NCBI GenBank assembly: GCA_025200525.1
Contig: CM045770.1
Span: 123,295,429-123,359,428, forward strand
Length of the DNA: 64,000 nucleotides
From: Camellia lanceoleosa
Taxonomy: Eukaryota > Streptophyta > Magnoliopsida > Ericales > Theaceae
Direction of reading: 5' to 3'
Below are positions 48,118 through 60,405 of the stretch, piece after piece (the first letter of the stretch is position 1; every line of letters begins with the position of its first letter). The position numbers and the translations under genes are program-made. The notes beneath the pieces are model-generated. The model searched no databases, was not told the DNA's origin, and saw only the letters and a list, made by a program, of their open reading frames with translations.

Positions 48118-49236
48118 CGCCTTTAGAGATCTGTCTTTAAAGAACTTAACAGCCTGTTTGAATCCTGTGATGAGAAAGAAGGAAATGGTTGGAGTTTCTC
48201 ACCTTCTTGTTTGGATGGACAATGATTAAAATAGGACACTTTTTATTTTATTTGCTTTGCATTTAAAAGCGTAGTTTAGGTATTATAAATTTATTGTAAA
48301 GAGTAATTTTGGTTTCTCACCAAATCTCACCAATTTTAGTGAGAAACAAAACTCAAGTTTAGAGTGAATGTCTTTCTCGCAATTTCTCTTCCTTTTGCAT
48401 CATTACTCACCTTATTAATCATTCAAACAAGTGATGAGAAACTTTATCTCTTATTTTCTTTTCTTTTCTCACCGAAAAGCTTCAATCCAAATAGAGTGCA
48501 AGGGAGATTGGCAAAAAATGATTACACGGGCAACATTTCATTCGAAGTTGGTTATTCGAGTCCACGGTAGGTTGTAATGTCATATAGAGATGGATTCAAG
48601 TGTGGCTCCAATTGCTGACTTATTTTTTGTCAATTTCTTTATTTGCTTCTTCCACGCAGACTTAAATATTGTTCAACACACCACAATAACACTGCAACTG
48701 ATACTGATTCGTCTTCCGATTTAATACCTTGATGTAAATACTGTGTGTTTGTAGGTTTGTTAACAAATTGAGGCGTACTCTCTGACTCATGCTTACAAAT
48801 AACTTTGTTTTGGCATTTTCAATTTCAGGTCTACATTTATAAGGATTGCCTTACACATCCTTTGGAGCTGTCAAAATATGATAAAAAATTATTCACAATT
48901 GAATAGATCTTGTTCTTTTGAATCCATGTCCATGAAAACAGATTCAATAATGCTGACCAAACAATCTGAACTCTATGATGTCCACAGTGTGAACTTATCT
49001 TTCGAACTATTGTATTCATTTGACACACTAAAATGTGATTATTGTAATTTTTTTTTTTTTTGGTTAAAATTTTATTGTAACTTCCTTTTTTGTTCTTTAA
49101 TATCACCAGCATTTTATGTAAACGTTGTTTCTGAGGAATAGGAAACCTTGGATTGTAGTAATTGGTATCCGTTAAATTTGTTTTGTGATTGTTGTCGTGA
49201 CTTCATCTTACTGAATAAAATTATGTTTTAAATGTT
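46600..49236. other. Unassigned region with a few coding-like patches
   Basis: The frame at 46620-46774 (+) ends with HLNTIGNAGKRQRGAIDLNF. A stretch near 48500-48570 (+) reads GRLAKNDYTGNISFEVGYS before a GT. After an AG at about 48828 a frame reads VYIYKDCLTHPLELSKYDK and stops near 48903. They could be exons of one plus-strand gene, but frames and splice phases do not join convincingly and I recognise no family. A (GT)n run lies at 48098-48117. Confidence 0.3.
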
Positions 49237-49244
49237 GTATAGAG

Positions 49245-50166
49245 ACAGCGGCGGAGTCATGAATTTAATATGAGGGGCACCTATTAATTATAATTTCAAA
49301 ATTTTATTCCCCAATCAATAACAATAACATAATAACAATAACAAATCAAAAAAATTTACAAATCAAAACTTAACAAATAATTATAAATTAATACTCATAA
49401 TTTTTATTTAAAAGTAAAAAGTAATAAATAAAGGTACCTATAAATAATGAAGAGAAGACATTAAGATTGTAGTGTGGTTCCAAATTTGTGTTGTGTGATA
49501 CCAATCTGGTAAATCATGAGTCGATAAATTGCAAAGCAACAAAGGAAGCCAAAAAAAATATGAAAACACTTAAAAAGTACCGTGAATAAATAAAAAAATA
49601 AAAAACTCCATACATTTTTTGGGTTTTAGAGGTTTTGTCGAGTGCTACTGAAAGCCTTGCTCGGTAAGTTTTTTTTTTTTTTTTTAGATTGACCCTTGCC
49701 CAGCAAGTTACGAATTTAATATAAAAGTCCGAGACATTTTTTTTGGGGGGGAAGGGGGGATGCACGTGATTGGAGCTGTGTCAGTGTTTGGTTGGGAGTT
49801 GTGTGTTAGTGTTTAGCTAAGATAAAAAATAAAAAAATAAAAAAAAATTGAAAAGTCCGGACATGGCTGGGGATTGTGTCAGTGTTTGGTTGTGGTGGGG
49901 GCAATCTTTGGGGACCCCAAGGCGACCCAAAGACCCCCAAAGGTGGGGCACTGCCAATGGCCAGAAATCCAAAAAATAAAAAAATAAAAAAATCAAGTTT
50001 TGGACCAATCAGAGAGGACCCCCAGTACCCCCACTGGGGGTCTCAGCCATTTTCCTGTGGTGGGGGCTGTGTGTGTCAATGCTTAACTAAGATTCAAAAA
50101 AAAATAAAAAATTGAAAGTCATGGGGGCACATGATCCCCTTGGTCCCTTAGTGCCTCTGTCTCTCC
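49245..50166. mobile_element. hAT-like element with 8-bp TSD
   Basis: GTATAGAG flanks both sides (49237-49244 and 50167-50174). The left end reads ACAGCGGCGGAGTCATG followed by GAGGGGCACC; the right end has GTGCCTCTGTCTCTCC. This resembles the CAGCGGCGGA...termini of plant hAT-type elements. The interior has runs such as CAGTGTTTGGTTG repeated three times (about 49780-49890) and no transposase. Confidence 0.65.
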
Positions 50167-50977
50167 GTATAGAGATATATTTTAAAATATTTTAAGTGAC
50201 CAGTGTGACAACCACATACAATTTGCACTTGAACTGAGCATAGTTAACACATACATCGATCTTATTTTACAACGTTGCGAAGGCAAGGGGCTTTGGGGGT
50301 TGGAGTGGTTGTGGTGGCTAGAGTTTGGGTGAAAAGAATTGTTGGGTGGGGTGGGGAGGTATTGGCGGTGGCGGGGGGAGCAACGTGGGGTAGTGAAGAG
50401 GTGATAATAGTGGTGGCGATGGCAGGAATGGACGAAGGAGGGACTAGGGATTGTGAGGGAGAGTATTGCAGTGGTGGCCAGCGGTTGGAGTCACAGAGGA
50501 AAGAGGGCAAGAAAGGAGGGAAAGGGAAGAGAAAGGGCAATATGGTCAATTCAAGAGTATATTTTTCTTATTTGTAGTTTGTAATTATTTTTCTTCTTCC
50601 CAAATGCGTTGCAATTTAAAAATAAAAATAAAAATAGTAAAATAATAAAAAATTCTCCAATGATTTGAAAATATATTTTTTGACTTCCCACTTATTTGTA
50701 ATTTTTCTTTGTTTAGAAGTTTTAAAAAAAAATTAGTGAAACTGATTCTTGACATATATGAGAAGTATGGACTTGAATTGGATGAGGATTGATTCCTTCT
50801 TCCTTTGCGTACTTTACCATACCGCTTGGCTTCTTGCTTCAGCAATGCAATTATACTCTTCCTCCCTTTTGAAGCCTCCATACCCAACCATAAAATTCAG
50901 ACTAATAGCTCTTTTCACTTTTGTGTACCCATCACAATCTTATTGTCACAACATTGTCAAGGAGGAGACAGAGATAG

Positions 50978-53349
50978 ATGGGTCAATCCCTTAAGAAACT
51001 AGCTCCTGGTATGCAAACCCCTCTCTCTCTCTCTAACGCACACATTAACATGGTATCAGACCTCAGATTAAGAGAGGTTTTAGAGTCGAATTTTTCAATT
51101 GGCATTTATTATCTTGTCATTGTTTGATTTCTTCTCTGTTTGCTTGTTTATGTCTCTTTCTATTTGTCTCTTCATGTGAAAGAGGATGTTGGATAGATTA
51201 ATATATATCGTTAGACTCATTTCGTAAAAGTTTATTATGTTTTTGGAACAATTGGTGACTTAATACAGCACATATTTTTTGTCCATTGCAAAATGTAATT
51301 CTTTTTTTAATTTTTTTTTTATTAATCATTTTTGGTGTAGGAAGTGAGGAAAACAAGGCCAAGGAAATTGGACCAGTAATAGAAAATTGCTATAATACAT
51401 ACTTTGCAGGCACCGATAAGCATGTCCATCGGGACTGGAAGTCAGATGACTTCTACCACGCTGTTTGTGAGACCATCGAGTACTTTTCTTTTCTTCTCTA
51501 TCAGTTTCCCTCCTTTTTTTTTTCTATTAAATTTTTGAAATGTTCGAATTTTTTGATTTGAGAAAAAAATTGAATATATTTGTAGTGACATGTGAGCGAG
51601 CATAGCGAGCTCTCCTATTTAGAAGTAATAGTTACTTGATCGTGTTAGATTTAGCAATTATATCTGAATAGTAAAGTTTACGATCCATATATGATTTATA
51701 TTATAGACCATTATCTTCTCCATTATACAATTGTAACAGAACATCTATATTACATATCCAATTGCTATAAATTAGGAATGCGAATTATTGATAAGTGAGT
51801 GATGATGCCATGATATTATTGTTATATTAAATCTTAAAATATTGTGGAATGAAAATTAAAAATAAAAGGCAAAACAGGACACCTATTGTAGTAGCATAGC
51901 AGTGTAATTTTCTAATTATGAGCAATCAATTTGTGTTGGTTTGTTTTGTCTATTAATTGACAGAGAAATTAACAAAACGCTTGGTAGCACACAGTTCCGT
52001 GTCCCAAAGACAACAGAACTTGAGCAAGCATTCAAAGTAAGCATCTTTACATCTAGTTTAATTCCTAATTTTCTTCCAATAGTTTCTCCATTGCTAATTA
52101 TGAGGCCTCATTGGAGGACATGCTTGTTATTCAAAAATAAAAAAGCATTACATTAACTTTCAAAAGTTTTGCTAACATGCCTCCAATACAGCTTTTGAAT
52201 TGGTGTCTTAACTCTTGAATGAGTGAACTCTTACTAGAAATTAATTAGGGTAGTTCAATTGATGACTGTATACAATCTCAATTCAAATGCCAATAAGGGT
52301 TTTTTCCCGATTGATCAAAGGTCAATAGGTCAATTTTTGTTAAATTCAAAATTTGATTTTTTTTTTTTTTAATTAACAGGAAAGTCTTTAATTGTTTATT
52401 TATTTTTTATTATAAGGCTCTTTCTTGTATTGGAGTAAAAATTCAATGTGTGGTATTACCAACATAAAACTACATGATGTGGAAGGTAAACCTTATGGTT
52501 CAGGTATCACACATATACATGGAGGGTAAAAGATAAGAAATAATTGGACGGTGATACTAATGACATGGTATCACCGTTGTATTCAAGTTTTTCTTCTTTT
52601 ATTGATCTAGTAAGTGTTAGAGTTGCGTTTGGAGTATATATTGTTAGACTTTCTTACATAACTGATTGTCTATTTGATGTAATTTTATTGATATTTATAA
52701 ATAATCTCCTCTTTTTTTTTTTAACTATATAAATAATAATAAAAAAAAATTAAAAAAAAAACTCTTATGCCAAGTTTGGTTTGGCGATGGAAGGGTTGTT
52801 TTGTCATTTTGCAATAAAATTCTTATCTCGGGTTAAATTTTTCCACTCGAAAACAAAATTATCTCACATGTATAATAAACAGGCCTTGTTATAATTGAAA
52901 TGCATATGAAGAATAAAAAGGACTGACCATAACAAATACAACAATGCTATGTTTATAGAAGAATACAAAATGCACAAATTTGTGACAAACAATTGTACAT
53001 TTTGCGTTCGATACCTTGCAATTAGACTTTTTCTAATAAATATCTTTGTGGAAACTAATATTGAATCATTGATGCTTCCGTGTGGGTGTTATGATTTTTC
53101 CAGATTCACCATAAAGGCGAAGACAAAGTGACAAGGGAAGAGTTTAATAATATCCTCCAAGATTTGGTATTCAAGACTAGGTTTTCAGGTTTTGGAGCAA
53201 AAGACATGCTCATCTACATCTTTGGGGTTCCAATGACCACCCTATTCATCAAGCAGAAGATCATTCCCAAAGTCATTCCTAATGAAATTTTCATCCCTGT
53301 TGTCACTTCTGCCACTGTTTTTGTTCTTGCCAAGCTCAACAAGATATGA
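50978..53349 (+). CDS. Small EF-hand-family protein, four exons, 162 aa
   Basis: Exons: 50978-51008 (MGQSLKKLAPG), 51341-51479, 51964-52036 and 53104-53349. All introns are GT-AG and the phases fit (31+139+73 nt = 81 codons, then 81 codons plus TGA). The joined protein resembles a plant-specific family of about 160 aa annotated as calcium-binding EF-hand proteins (Arabidopsis AT1G64850-like, from memory). Seen: KSDDFYHAVCETIEEINKTL (residues 44-63), FRVPKTTELEQAF (68-80), a loop HHKGEDKVTREEF (83-95) that is a poor EF-hand with few acidic positions, and a hydrophobic C-terminal part (115-160: IYIFGVPMTTLFIKQK, FIPVVTSATVFVLAKL) that may contact membrane. Biochemical function is unknown to me. 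The start is set by the short first exon; the ATG at 51286 lies in intron 1. Confidence 0.85.
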
Positions 53350-53440
53350 CCACCACTTATTCATTACATTCATGCACTTGTAATATTATTCTAATTGAAT
53401 TGAATTATCTTTCTCATGTATTGTTTTAAAATTATTTCAA

Positions 53441-53745
53441 GGGTTAATTACACTTTCAACTCATGTATTTTTACTTAAATGTCACTTTTGTTCCTATAAT
53501 TTTAAATTGAACGGTTTAGTCCCTAGACTTCAAATCAGCTTCAATTTGACCATTTCATCCAAATTTTTGTTAATTTTTCCTCGTATGACAAGTGTTCTAA
53601 AATTATTAATTTTACGCTCTAACTTGAACGGAAAGGACAAACTAAAACTAGATTTAAATTGTAAAAATTATACTATTTAATTTGAAATTATAGAGATTAA
53701 AGTGAATTTTGAATCAAACTATAAGGGTGAAATTCAACTAACCCC
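53441..53745. mobile_element. MITE just 3' of the EF-hand gene
   Basis: GGGTTAATTACACTTTCAAC (left) pairs with GGGGTTAGTTGAATTTCACC (right, minus strand), and the inversion continues through CTATAATTT and TAAATTG. TATTTCAA flanks both sides (53433-53440 and 53746-53753). 305 bp; starts 91 bp after the stop codon and may lie in or next to the 3' UTR. Confidence 0.8.
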
Positions 53746-54953
53746 TATTTCAATTCCAAATATCATGTAAATCTTATGTGGTTTAACTAAAATAATGATA
53801 AAATACAATTATAGTGTTTAAAGTATGTGTCTTGTGAATCAACAAATTTTGTACGTTTGGCTAAAGCTCTGGCTTTACTAAGATGTTTTCAAGTCTTACC
53901 ACTCTTCTGAATGGATGAACATGGTCTGGATTGGTTTGGATTAGAGTAAAACCATTATCAATTTGTTATTTACAGTTCCTGAAAAATTAGAACTAATTCA
54001 ATCCGTTTAAATCATGGAACCAATCCAAACCAATACATTTAAACACGGATCTGATCGGTTTATGACTATAGATTCACATAATTAAATAACAAAAAATATA
54101 ACATTTTAATTTCATAAAAACATAAATATAGCATCATATTAGTTCCACAATAGCGACATACTGTTCTAGAATTTAAACAACCATAAGATAATTAGTTCCA
54201 CCATAAGTATTTAGACCATTACAAATTAAAACTAAAAACCAACAAATAAAAGTAATAAAAGAAGATACTATGCGGGTTTAGGTTTTATATACAATACGAG
54301 AAGATACTGTGCAGAATGATGTATAATATAAATATAAGCTATTTGTATACGGTCCGGAGCCGTGGGGTTCAATCTGGAACCAATCCATGGACTATGGATT
54401 TGTAATTTTTCAATCCGAAACCGAACCACAGATTCAAAAAATCAATCCAAACCTACTAGATTGGATTGGACCGGATCGAATTACGGATTTTACGGATTCT
54501 TTACTCAGCCTTACTCTCCCGCGTAGATCTTATTTCACTTATATCCTCTAGCAAAAAGTCTAGGCGCACAAACGACTCAACATAGATCTGAGCATAGAAA
54601 TTGTACATCTGGACGACTGGCCAAAGTTTGTCGATCGCTGTTGTCATGGTGTCGACTGCAGCTATCATCTTGGCCAGAGTTTGTCGATGGATCGTGGATC
54701 GTGACTATCATGGTGTCAATCTATTTGTCATCTTGGTCAGAGTATGTCGACCGCGACTGTCATTGTATTGATCGCAACTGTCATGGTGTCTTCAGGTCGT
54801 CTGGCCGGTCGTTCGGTGGAACAGTTTCTATATTTGGTTTTATGTTTGGTCCTCTGTGTGTGTAGCATTGTTGTATCCTCCAATCTTTAGTCTAAAAATT
54901 TTAATGTTAAAAATTTTTGTCTCTAAGAACAAGTAAAGAAGATAAAATATAAT
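53746..54953. other. Intergenic DNA without a recognised gene
   Basis: Contains repeated GGTTTGGATT/CCAATCCAAACC phrases around 53920-54490, probably an old DNA element whose ends I could not fix, and the tandem repeat at 54618-54787. Confidence 0.5.
54618..54787. repeat. Degenerate tandem repeat, about 60-bp period, 2.7 copies
   Basis: The unit begins GGCCAGAGTTTGTCGA and carries TGTCATGGTGTCGA then ATCATCTT. Starts at about 54618, 54673 and 54736. An open frame of 74 codons through it is a by-product. Confidence 0.7.
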
Positions 54954-57068
54954 TGTAATGCCTCCAAAAAAATAACATAATAAATCTAAGTCATGAACAG
55001 AAGAATATCATAAATAAAGTACTTTCATTCATCAGAGTTTGTATTACAAAAGGTAACACATGCATCATACATTCACAAATGTACATCCTAAATCTACAGC
55101 ATGTAATACCAGTTAATGATTTACAAAATAAATGCCCTACGGGCTTACATTTTTCCAAGACATTGCTTGGTTATAACAAGAGAGAGAGTCATAAGCTTTG
55201 TACATATAAAGCCCTTGGCTTGAATAAATATTAAACACAAAACAACAAAATAGAGCTTCCAACTCCTAGATCCTTCCAAGTTACGTCCTTGAAGGAAGCA
55301 TGTCACCGGTACCTGAAAATGGTTTCCCAAGTAGGGTGAGTCAAAGCCTAGTAGGAACAATTTATCACAACATATGAGGTTTAACGAAGATATAAGTGTC
55401 AGGTGTATATTCCATATTTATGAAAAAACACACATTTCTCCACACGACCATGCATTACCGATATTCACATCTCATTCCATTCCCATCTATTCATTTTAAA
55501 TTAATTCATTTCATTTCAATTCATGAGCCAAGTTTTTAATTCTCTGAGTAACCTAACTGAGATTACAACTCAATGGTTCTCAAATCATCACAATCATCAT
55601 ACAAGCACTTCAATCTTGTCATTTTACTGAAAAATTTTGTCCGCGGGATTGGCACCCATGTATACGCATGATTTCGGGACTTTCACCCTAGACACTCTAG
55701 CCAACTTAATTTCAATGGAGTCCATCCCCTATATTCTCCTAAAACATGGAGCACATCCCCTTTTTCCTCCCAAAACATCATACATATACAATGTATTTAA
55801 AAGTACCGTCATATTCAATGACTATCAATCATATTCAATGCCTCAACATACCATCATATTCAATGACACATTTAAATGATTAGTTTCAATTTACTTAATC
55901 ATCATGCAATTTCTACAACAATTATAATTATCCTCCATCGATAGCCCAACACAGATATTTCTAAGCAGATATTCAATCTTAAGACAGATAATTTATTCAA
56001 ATTTCCATAGGAGTGAGATAACATATCCGGCTCCGCCATTTACATCAACAAATATCCAATTCCATGTTATCATAATCAATTTTGCTTGTTTATACAAAAC
56101 ACAAATTGAACCATCTAGGGCACAACTCTCATTCTTCCAAATATTAATTCAAGTGTCCAAATCAACCATTTTTCAACAACAAACTTTTACATCTACACCC
56201 AAACCATTTTTACCAATTACATTTGAAAACCCTCTTTCATTTCACACCCAAGCCCTAGATTCATCCACAAATATCCCCAATATTCCACCTTTTATACATA
56301 ACAACAAATAACTAGGTTAAAAATCATATTAATGTGTAGAATGTCCCTATCTCAAGTTTAGAAGAGCAAAGGAAGAGATGGAGAATCTTCAAAGACACTG
56401 AAATCAAATTTCAATCGGACCAAAAGGAAGCTCTTGAGACGCACTCTTTTTTTAATAAAGGCACAAAGGTGTAGAGATCACTAGATCTAGTTGTGAATGT
56501 AGAGAGGGAAAGCATTTTAGAGAGAGAGAGAGTCAAGATATAGGTTTTTGGAAGTTTTAGAGAGAGAGAAGAATGAAAAAGTGATATAAAATGTCATTTT
56601 TGCGATCTGATATACGCACAGTCCACTCCGAGCGAAAGAGTCGACGCTCAAGCGTCAGACACAAGAATTTATTCCGCTTGAGCGCAGAATACACACCTCC
56701 AGTACTTTTGCTGGCAACAGGCAAACCGCCGGCGAAGAATGGTCGCTCGGCGCCACCCGCCGAAAGCATAGGAAACGCGGCTGGAGCGTGGAAAATACCC
56801 CTCTAGTACTTTTGTAGACGTGCAAAGTACTGAGAGTTTGCAACTCCTGCTCGAGCGCAAAAATGGCCACTTGAGCAGAGGACCAAAATTCTAAGTAGCA
56901 TATGGCTTGAAAATCAAGCAACCAACCTGTTCCAAACACACTCAAAATGCCCAAATAACCAAATTTAAGGAAGAATAAAGAGGAAAAGACAATGAGCAAC
57001 ATTCAGAAACCATAAACCCGAGTCCGGACTACCACAAGCGTCGGGTCAAAACTGGAATTGTTATAACA
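54954..57068 (-). mobile_element. Solo LTR of family A
   Basis: On the minus strand it starts TGTTATAACAATTCCAG and ends GGAGGCATTACA, 2115 bp. It matches the outer LTR 5849-31568 at both ends, in the GCTCGAGCG-rich zone (56620-56880) and in the GAAAGAGGG..TTTCAAATG phrase (56226-56243; 6552-6570 in the other copy). Left flank ATAAT (54949-54953) and right flank ATGTT agree poorly, so the TSD is not proven. No internal retroviral genes adjoin it. Confidence 0.7.
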
Positions 57069-57577
57069 ATGTTACGGGATTTAAGGAAAATTTTGACAAA
57101 ATTAAAAATTGGGTAAATTACACTTACCTCCCCTAATGTTTCTGACAAATCTGAGGACCTCCCCTATAGTTTCAATAATTACATAAATCTCCCCTACTTT
57201 AGATGACAATATTAAGATTTCCCTAATCCGTCAAATTTACACAAACGACGTTACTTGCCTATACAAAATGACCATATTGCCCTTTCATTTAAGAGCAAAA
57301 AGACAAAAATACCCTATAAAGTGCGCCTTTTACTTTTTTAACCCCACAAAGTGTGTTGGTCAAACCTCTCCCCCACAGTATTCAACTTTATTTTGTGTGC
57401 TCACTTTTGCCTGTATCAGATCTGCAGCAAATCTGTGATTGAGGGTTTGCTTGGCTTCATTGAGATCGTGTGGATTAGAGACAGAGATTTGCGGTAATGA
57501 ATTTATAACGGTGGGGCTTATGATGGTGTGCTTGCAAGGGTGGGAGGGACTATGTGGGAATTTTGGCAAGAAAGGGT

Positions 57578-58234
57578 CAGTGTCGGCCCTATGCATTGGC
57601 CAACAAGGCCATAGCCTAGGGCCCTTCAAAATAGACCCAAAAAAATAGGGCCATTCTATTATGGTTTAGTGTAATATATTAGGTATGTTTTAAGTTTTAA
57701 AAAAAAAAATAAAGAAGGCCCAAACTAATTTAAAATAAATTGACTTATTAAAAAATTGAAATGCCCATTCAAAAAAATTAACATTGTTATCCATTGAAAA
57801 TAGACCCAAAAAAAGGGTCCCTCCTATTATAGTTTATTTTAATATATTAGGTATATTTTAAATCCAAAGAAAAATTAAGGAAGATCCAAACCAACTTAAA
57901 ATAACTTGACCCATTAAAAAATTGAAAGGTCCATTTAAAATAATTAACATTGTTATCCATTAAAAATGATTTTGCAAAAAAACTAGATTATACAAGTATG
58001 ATTGATTTGTTTGCTTCTACAAATGCAAGAAGAGCGAGGATCAAGCGACAATTATTAATTTTTGTAATGTAATACTAAATATTTTTTGTGATTTTAACAC
58101 AAATTTTTTGTCTTTTATCTTCATTTTTTAAAAAAAAAAAAATTTCATTCAATGAAAAAAAAAATGTAAAGGGCCCTAAAAATTTATTAGTTGATTATTG
58201 GCTTTAGACCCCGGTAATCTCAGGGCCGGGCCTG
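57578..58234. mobile_element. Non-autonomous hAT element nested in the Mutator-like element
   Basis: The left end CAGTGTCGGCCCTATGC and the right end, minus strand, CAGGCCCGGCCCTGAGATT are typical hAT termini. Next to the ends are the CCTAGGGCCC and GACCCCGGTAATCTC phrases common in plant hATs. Flanks GAAAGGGT (57570-57577) and GTAAGGGT (58235-58242) agree at 7 of 8. An internal direct repeat covers about 57620-57800 and 57800-57970 (AATAGACCCAAAAAAA... CATTGTTATCCATT). Confidence 0.8.
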
Positions 58235-59095
58235 GTAAGGGTGGCATTGGGTAGGGATTTTGGTTGCGCAGTGGAGGAGGTGGAGTTTGTGGGAGGTTGG
58301 GCATTTTCTCTTTCTCTCTTTTTAATTTCCAACCACTATAAGTGGCATTTTGTCGAACACCTTTGGCACATAGGTTGTTTGTTTGATGGTGGCTCTAGGA
58401 AGGGAGGATGGGGATGGAGAAAAAAGAGTGGGGTCCTTGGGGTGTTTAGATGGGGTGGGGGTGGTTTGCAATTGTATTGGCAATATTAAAGGAAGTAATA
58501 GCATGAAGCATGAGGTCATGCTCATGCCTCAACAATGGTTGGATTTGGACTCGCCTTATTATCAAGGCTAGGATTCATAATTAGGTTTGTGTTGAGGAGA
58601 AAAGAAATTGAAGGTTTGTGTACCATTAGCAATGGCGCATCACTGCTCAAACGCTTCATCCAAACAAGCTCAACTGAAACTCACAAACTTCTTGAGCAAC
58701 TATAAAGAGACAGATAAAACAAAATCTCCCTTCCTATCTCCTTTTCTTGTTACATATCCTTGCTTGATCAGCAACTCCTCAACCCACCCCCAAATCCACC
58801 AACAAAACTATGTACCCTTACCAATGACACACTAAATCCTCTAATTATTTCATCCCCACCCAATCCAAAACCGACTTTCATGCCTCCGCTACTCCCTTAT
58901 CCATCGCTTCATCCAGCCCTTCATCACCTTCCTCACCAATCATCCCACATTAGCTAATCAAAAATAGAGGTAGAAAGTGATAAAGGAAGATATTTGGGTG
59001 GTTTTTAAGCAATCAATATGTAGACAGAGGTGAGAGAAGACGCGTGGAATATGGGTTTACCGGTTAGAGTTCATCAGAACATAGTTTTGGAAAGA

Positions 59096-59425
59096 CACTT
59101 ATGTTTGGTTTGAGTTTGGGAAATGAGTTTTAGAAAAAGAAATTTCAAAAATTTGTTTGGTTTGAGATTTTTCTAAAAAAAAATACAAAAGCACTTTCTC
59201 GCTCTTACACATCAATCAATCTCTTTTTCTCTCTCTCCTTCTCAATCACTTTTTCTCTCACACACATCTACTCTATTCTCCTAAAATATTAAATCATCCC
59301 AAACTCCAAAAAAAAATTTGTCTCTCAAAATATACAACCAAACAAACCAAAAAAATTTCTAAAATAACTCTCCCAAATTTTTTTCAAAAACAACTCTCCC
59401 AAAAACAAACCAAACAAGCCCAAAT
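59096..59425. mobile_element. Foldback MITE
   Basis: TTATGTTTGGTTTGAGTTTGGG at the left and CCCAAAAACAAACCAAACAAGC at the right are inverted, as are TTTTAGAAAAA and TTTTTCAAAAA next to them. TSD not resolved. Confidence 0.45.
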
Positions 59426-59451
59426 TTTCTTTACCTATGTTTGACATGGGT

Positions 59452-60047
59452 TCATTTGGGATGTGGGTCAACTTTTTGACTTTTTAGTTATTTTAGCCTA
59501 GGCTTAAAAAGTCGTTTGGGATAGATTTTTTGACTTTTGTAAGAGAAAAAATAAAATGATTATGGTTTGGATATGATATTTTGTTTTCAGTTTCGATTTA
59601 GAGCACTAAATTAGCAGCTCTAAAAGCACTACTAATGAATTGGCAAGTGCAAGGAAAAAAAAAAAAGAAAAAAAGGCCAAATTATCACATCAATAGTGGG
59701 GTCCACATGATGTCATGTCATTAGTGGTGCATTAGTGATGTTGAATTAGTGATCTGAAGCATTTTTCTTTTGTTTTATTGGGCTAAAACACATATTTTAT
59801 CTTTTTGTGGCTATTTTAGCCAAAAAGTCTTATTTTAGCTTACGTCAAACGAAGGCATAGGTTATTTGGGCTAAAATAACCACAAAAAGACAAAATTGAC
59901 TAAAAAATCAATAAGACAAAATGTCACATCCAAATCATAATCATTTTATTTTTTCTTTTACAAAAGTCAAAAAAGTCGAAAAATCCATCCTAAACGAGAC
60001 TTTTTAACTTAAAGCTAAAATAGTCAAAAAGCCAACTCACATTCCAA
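59452..60047. mobile_element. Foldback MITE, about 600 bp
   Basis: TTTGGGATGTGGGTCAACTT and the reverse complement of the right end (TTTGGAATGTGAGTTGGCTT) start an inverted repeat of more than 120 bp. It includes TTTTTGACT..TTATTTTAGC and AATAAAATGATTATGGTTTG. The loop itself holds a second inversion around AAACACATATTTTATC. TSD not resolved. Confidence 0.6.
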
Positions 60048-60405
60048 ACGAAAGTTTAGTGGTGATGATAATGTGAAGGATTAAAAGGATAAAAATTGTT
60101 CTTCAATTTTAGCTCCCTTCACTTCTTTTTCTCTTGCCGTGGATTTTCTGAAGATAAAGTTCAAGTGTCTTTGGTATTGGTATATATAAATGGGTTCAAG
60201 AAACTTGAGGACATTATGGGCATTTCAACTTTTATTTTTGATGACATCAGCAGTTTCTATTAGTTGTGTGAACGAAAATCAAAAAATAGGAGAACCTTGA
60301 TATTATCAGTTAAAGTATGAAAGGTTTCTGTAATTATTAACACTACAATGGAGGTCTTTGTATTTTTCAGAAATCTCAAGAGAGGTAAATGTAATTTATC
60401 TTTAA

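Larger units (their letters stand above)
57108..60405. mobile_element. Long-TIR Mutator-like element with nested insertions
   Basis: About 120 bp at the left (AAATTACACTTACCTCCCC, then GACCTCCCCTATAGTTT, AATAATTACATAAATCTCCC) pairs with the right end on the minus strand (AAATTACATTTACCTCTCTT, GACCTCCATTGTAGTGTT, AATAATTACAGAAACCT). No clean TSD: AAAAATTGG and AAAAATTTT next to the ends agree only partly. The interior holds a nested hAT (57578-58234) and two foldback MITEs, plus GT-rich sequence at 57440-57570 and 58235-58480. No transposase seen. Confidence 0.6.

Noticed and set aside
51286..51561. 91-codon ORF starting with a hydrophobic leader
   Set aside because: The ATG lies in intron 1 of the EF-hand gene; the leader is intron sequence and the true first exon is 50978-51008.
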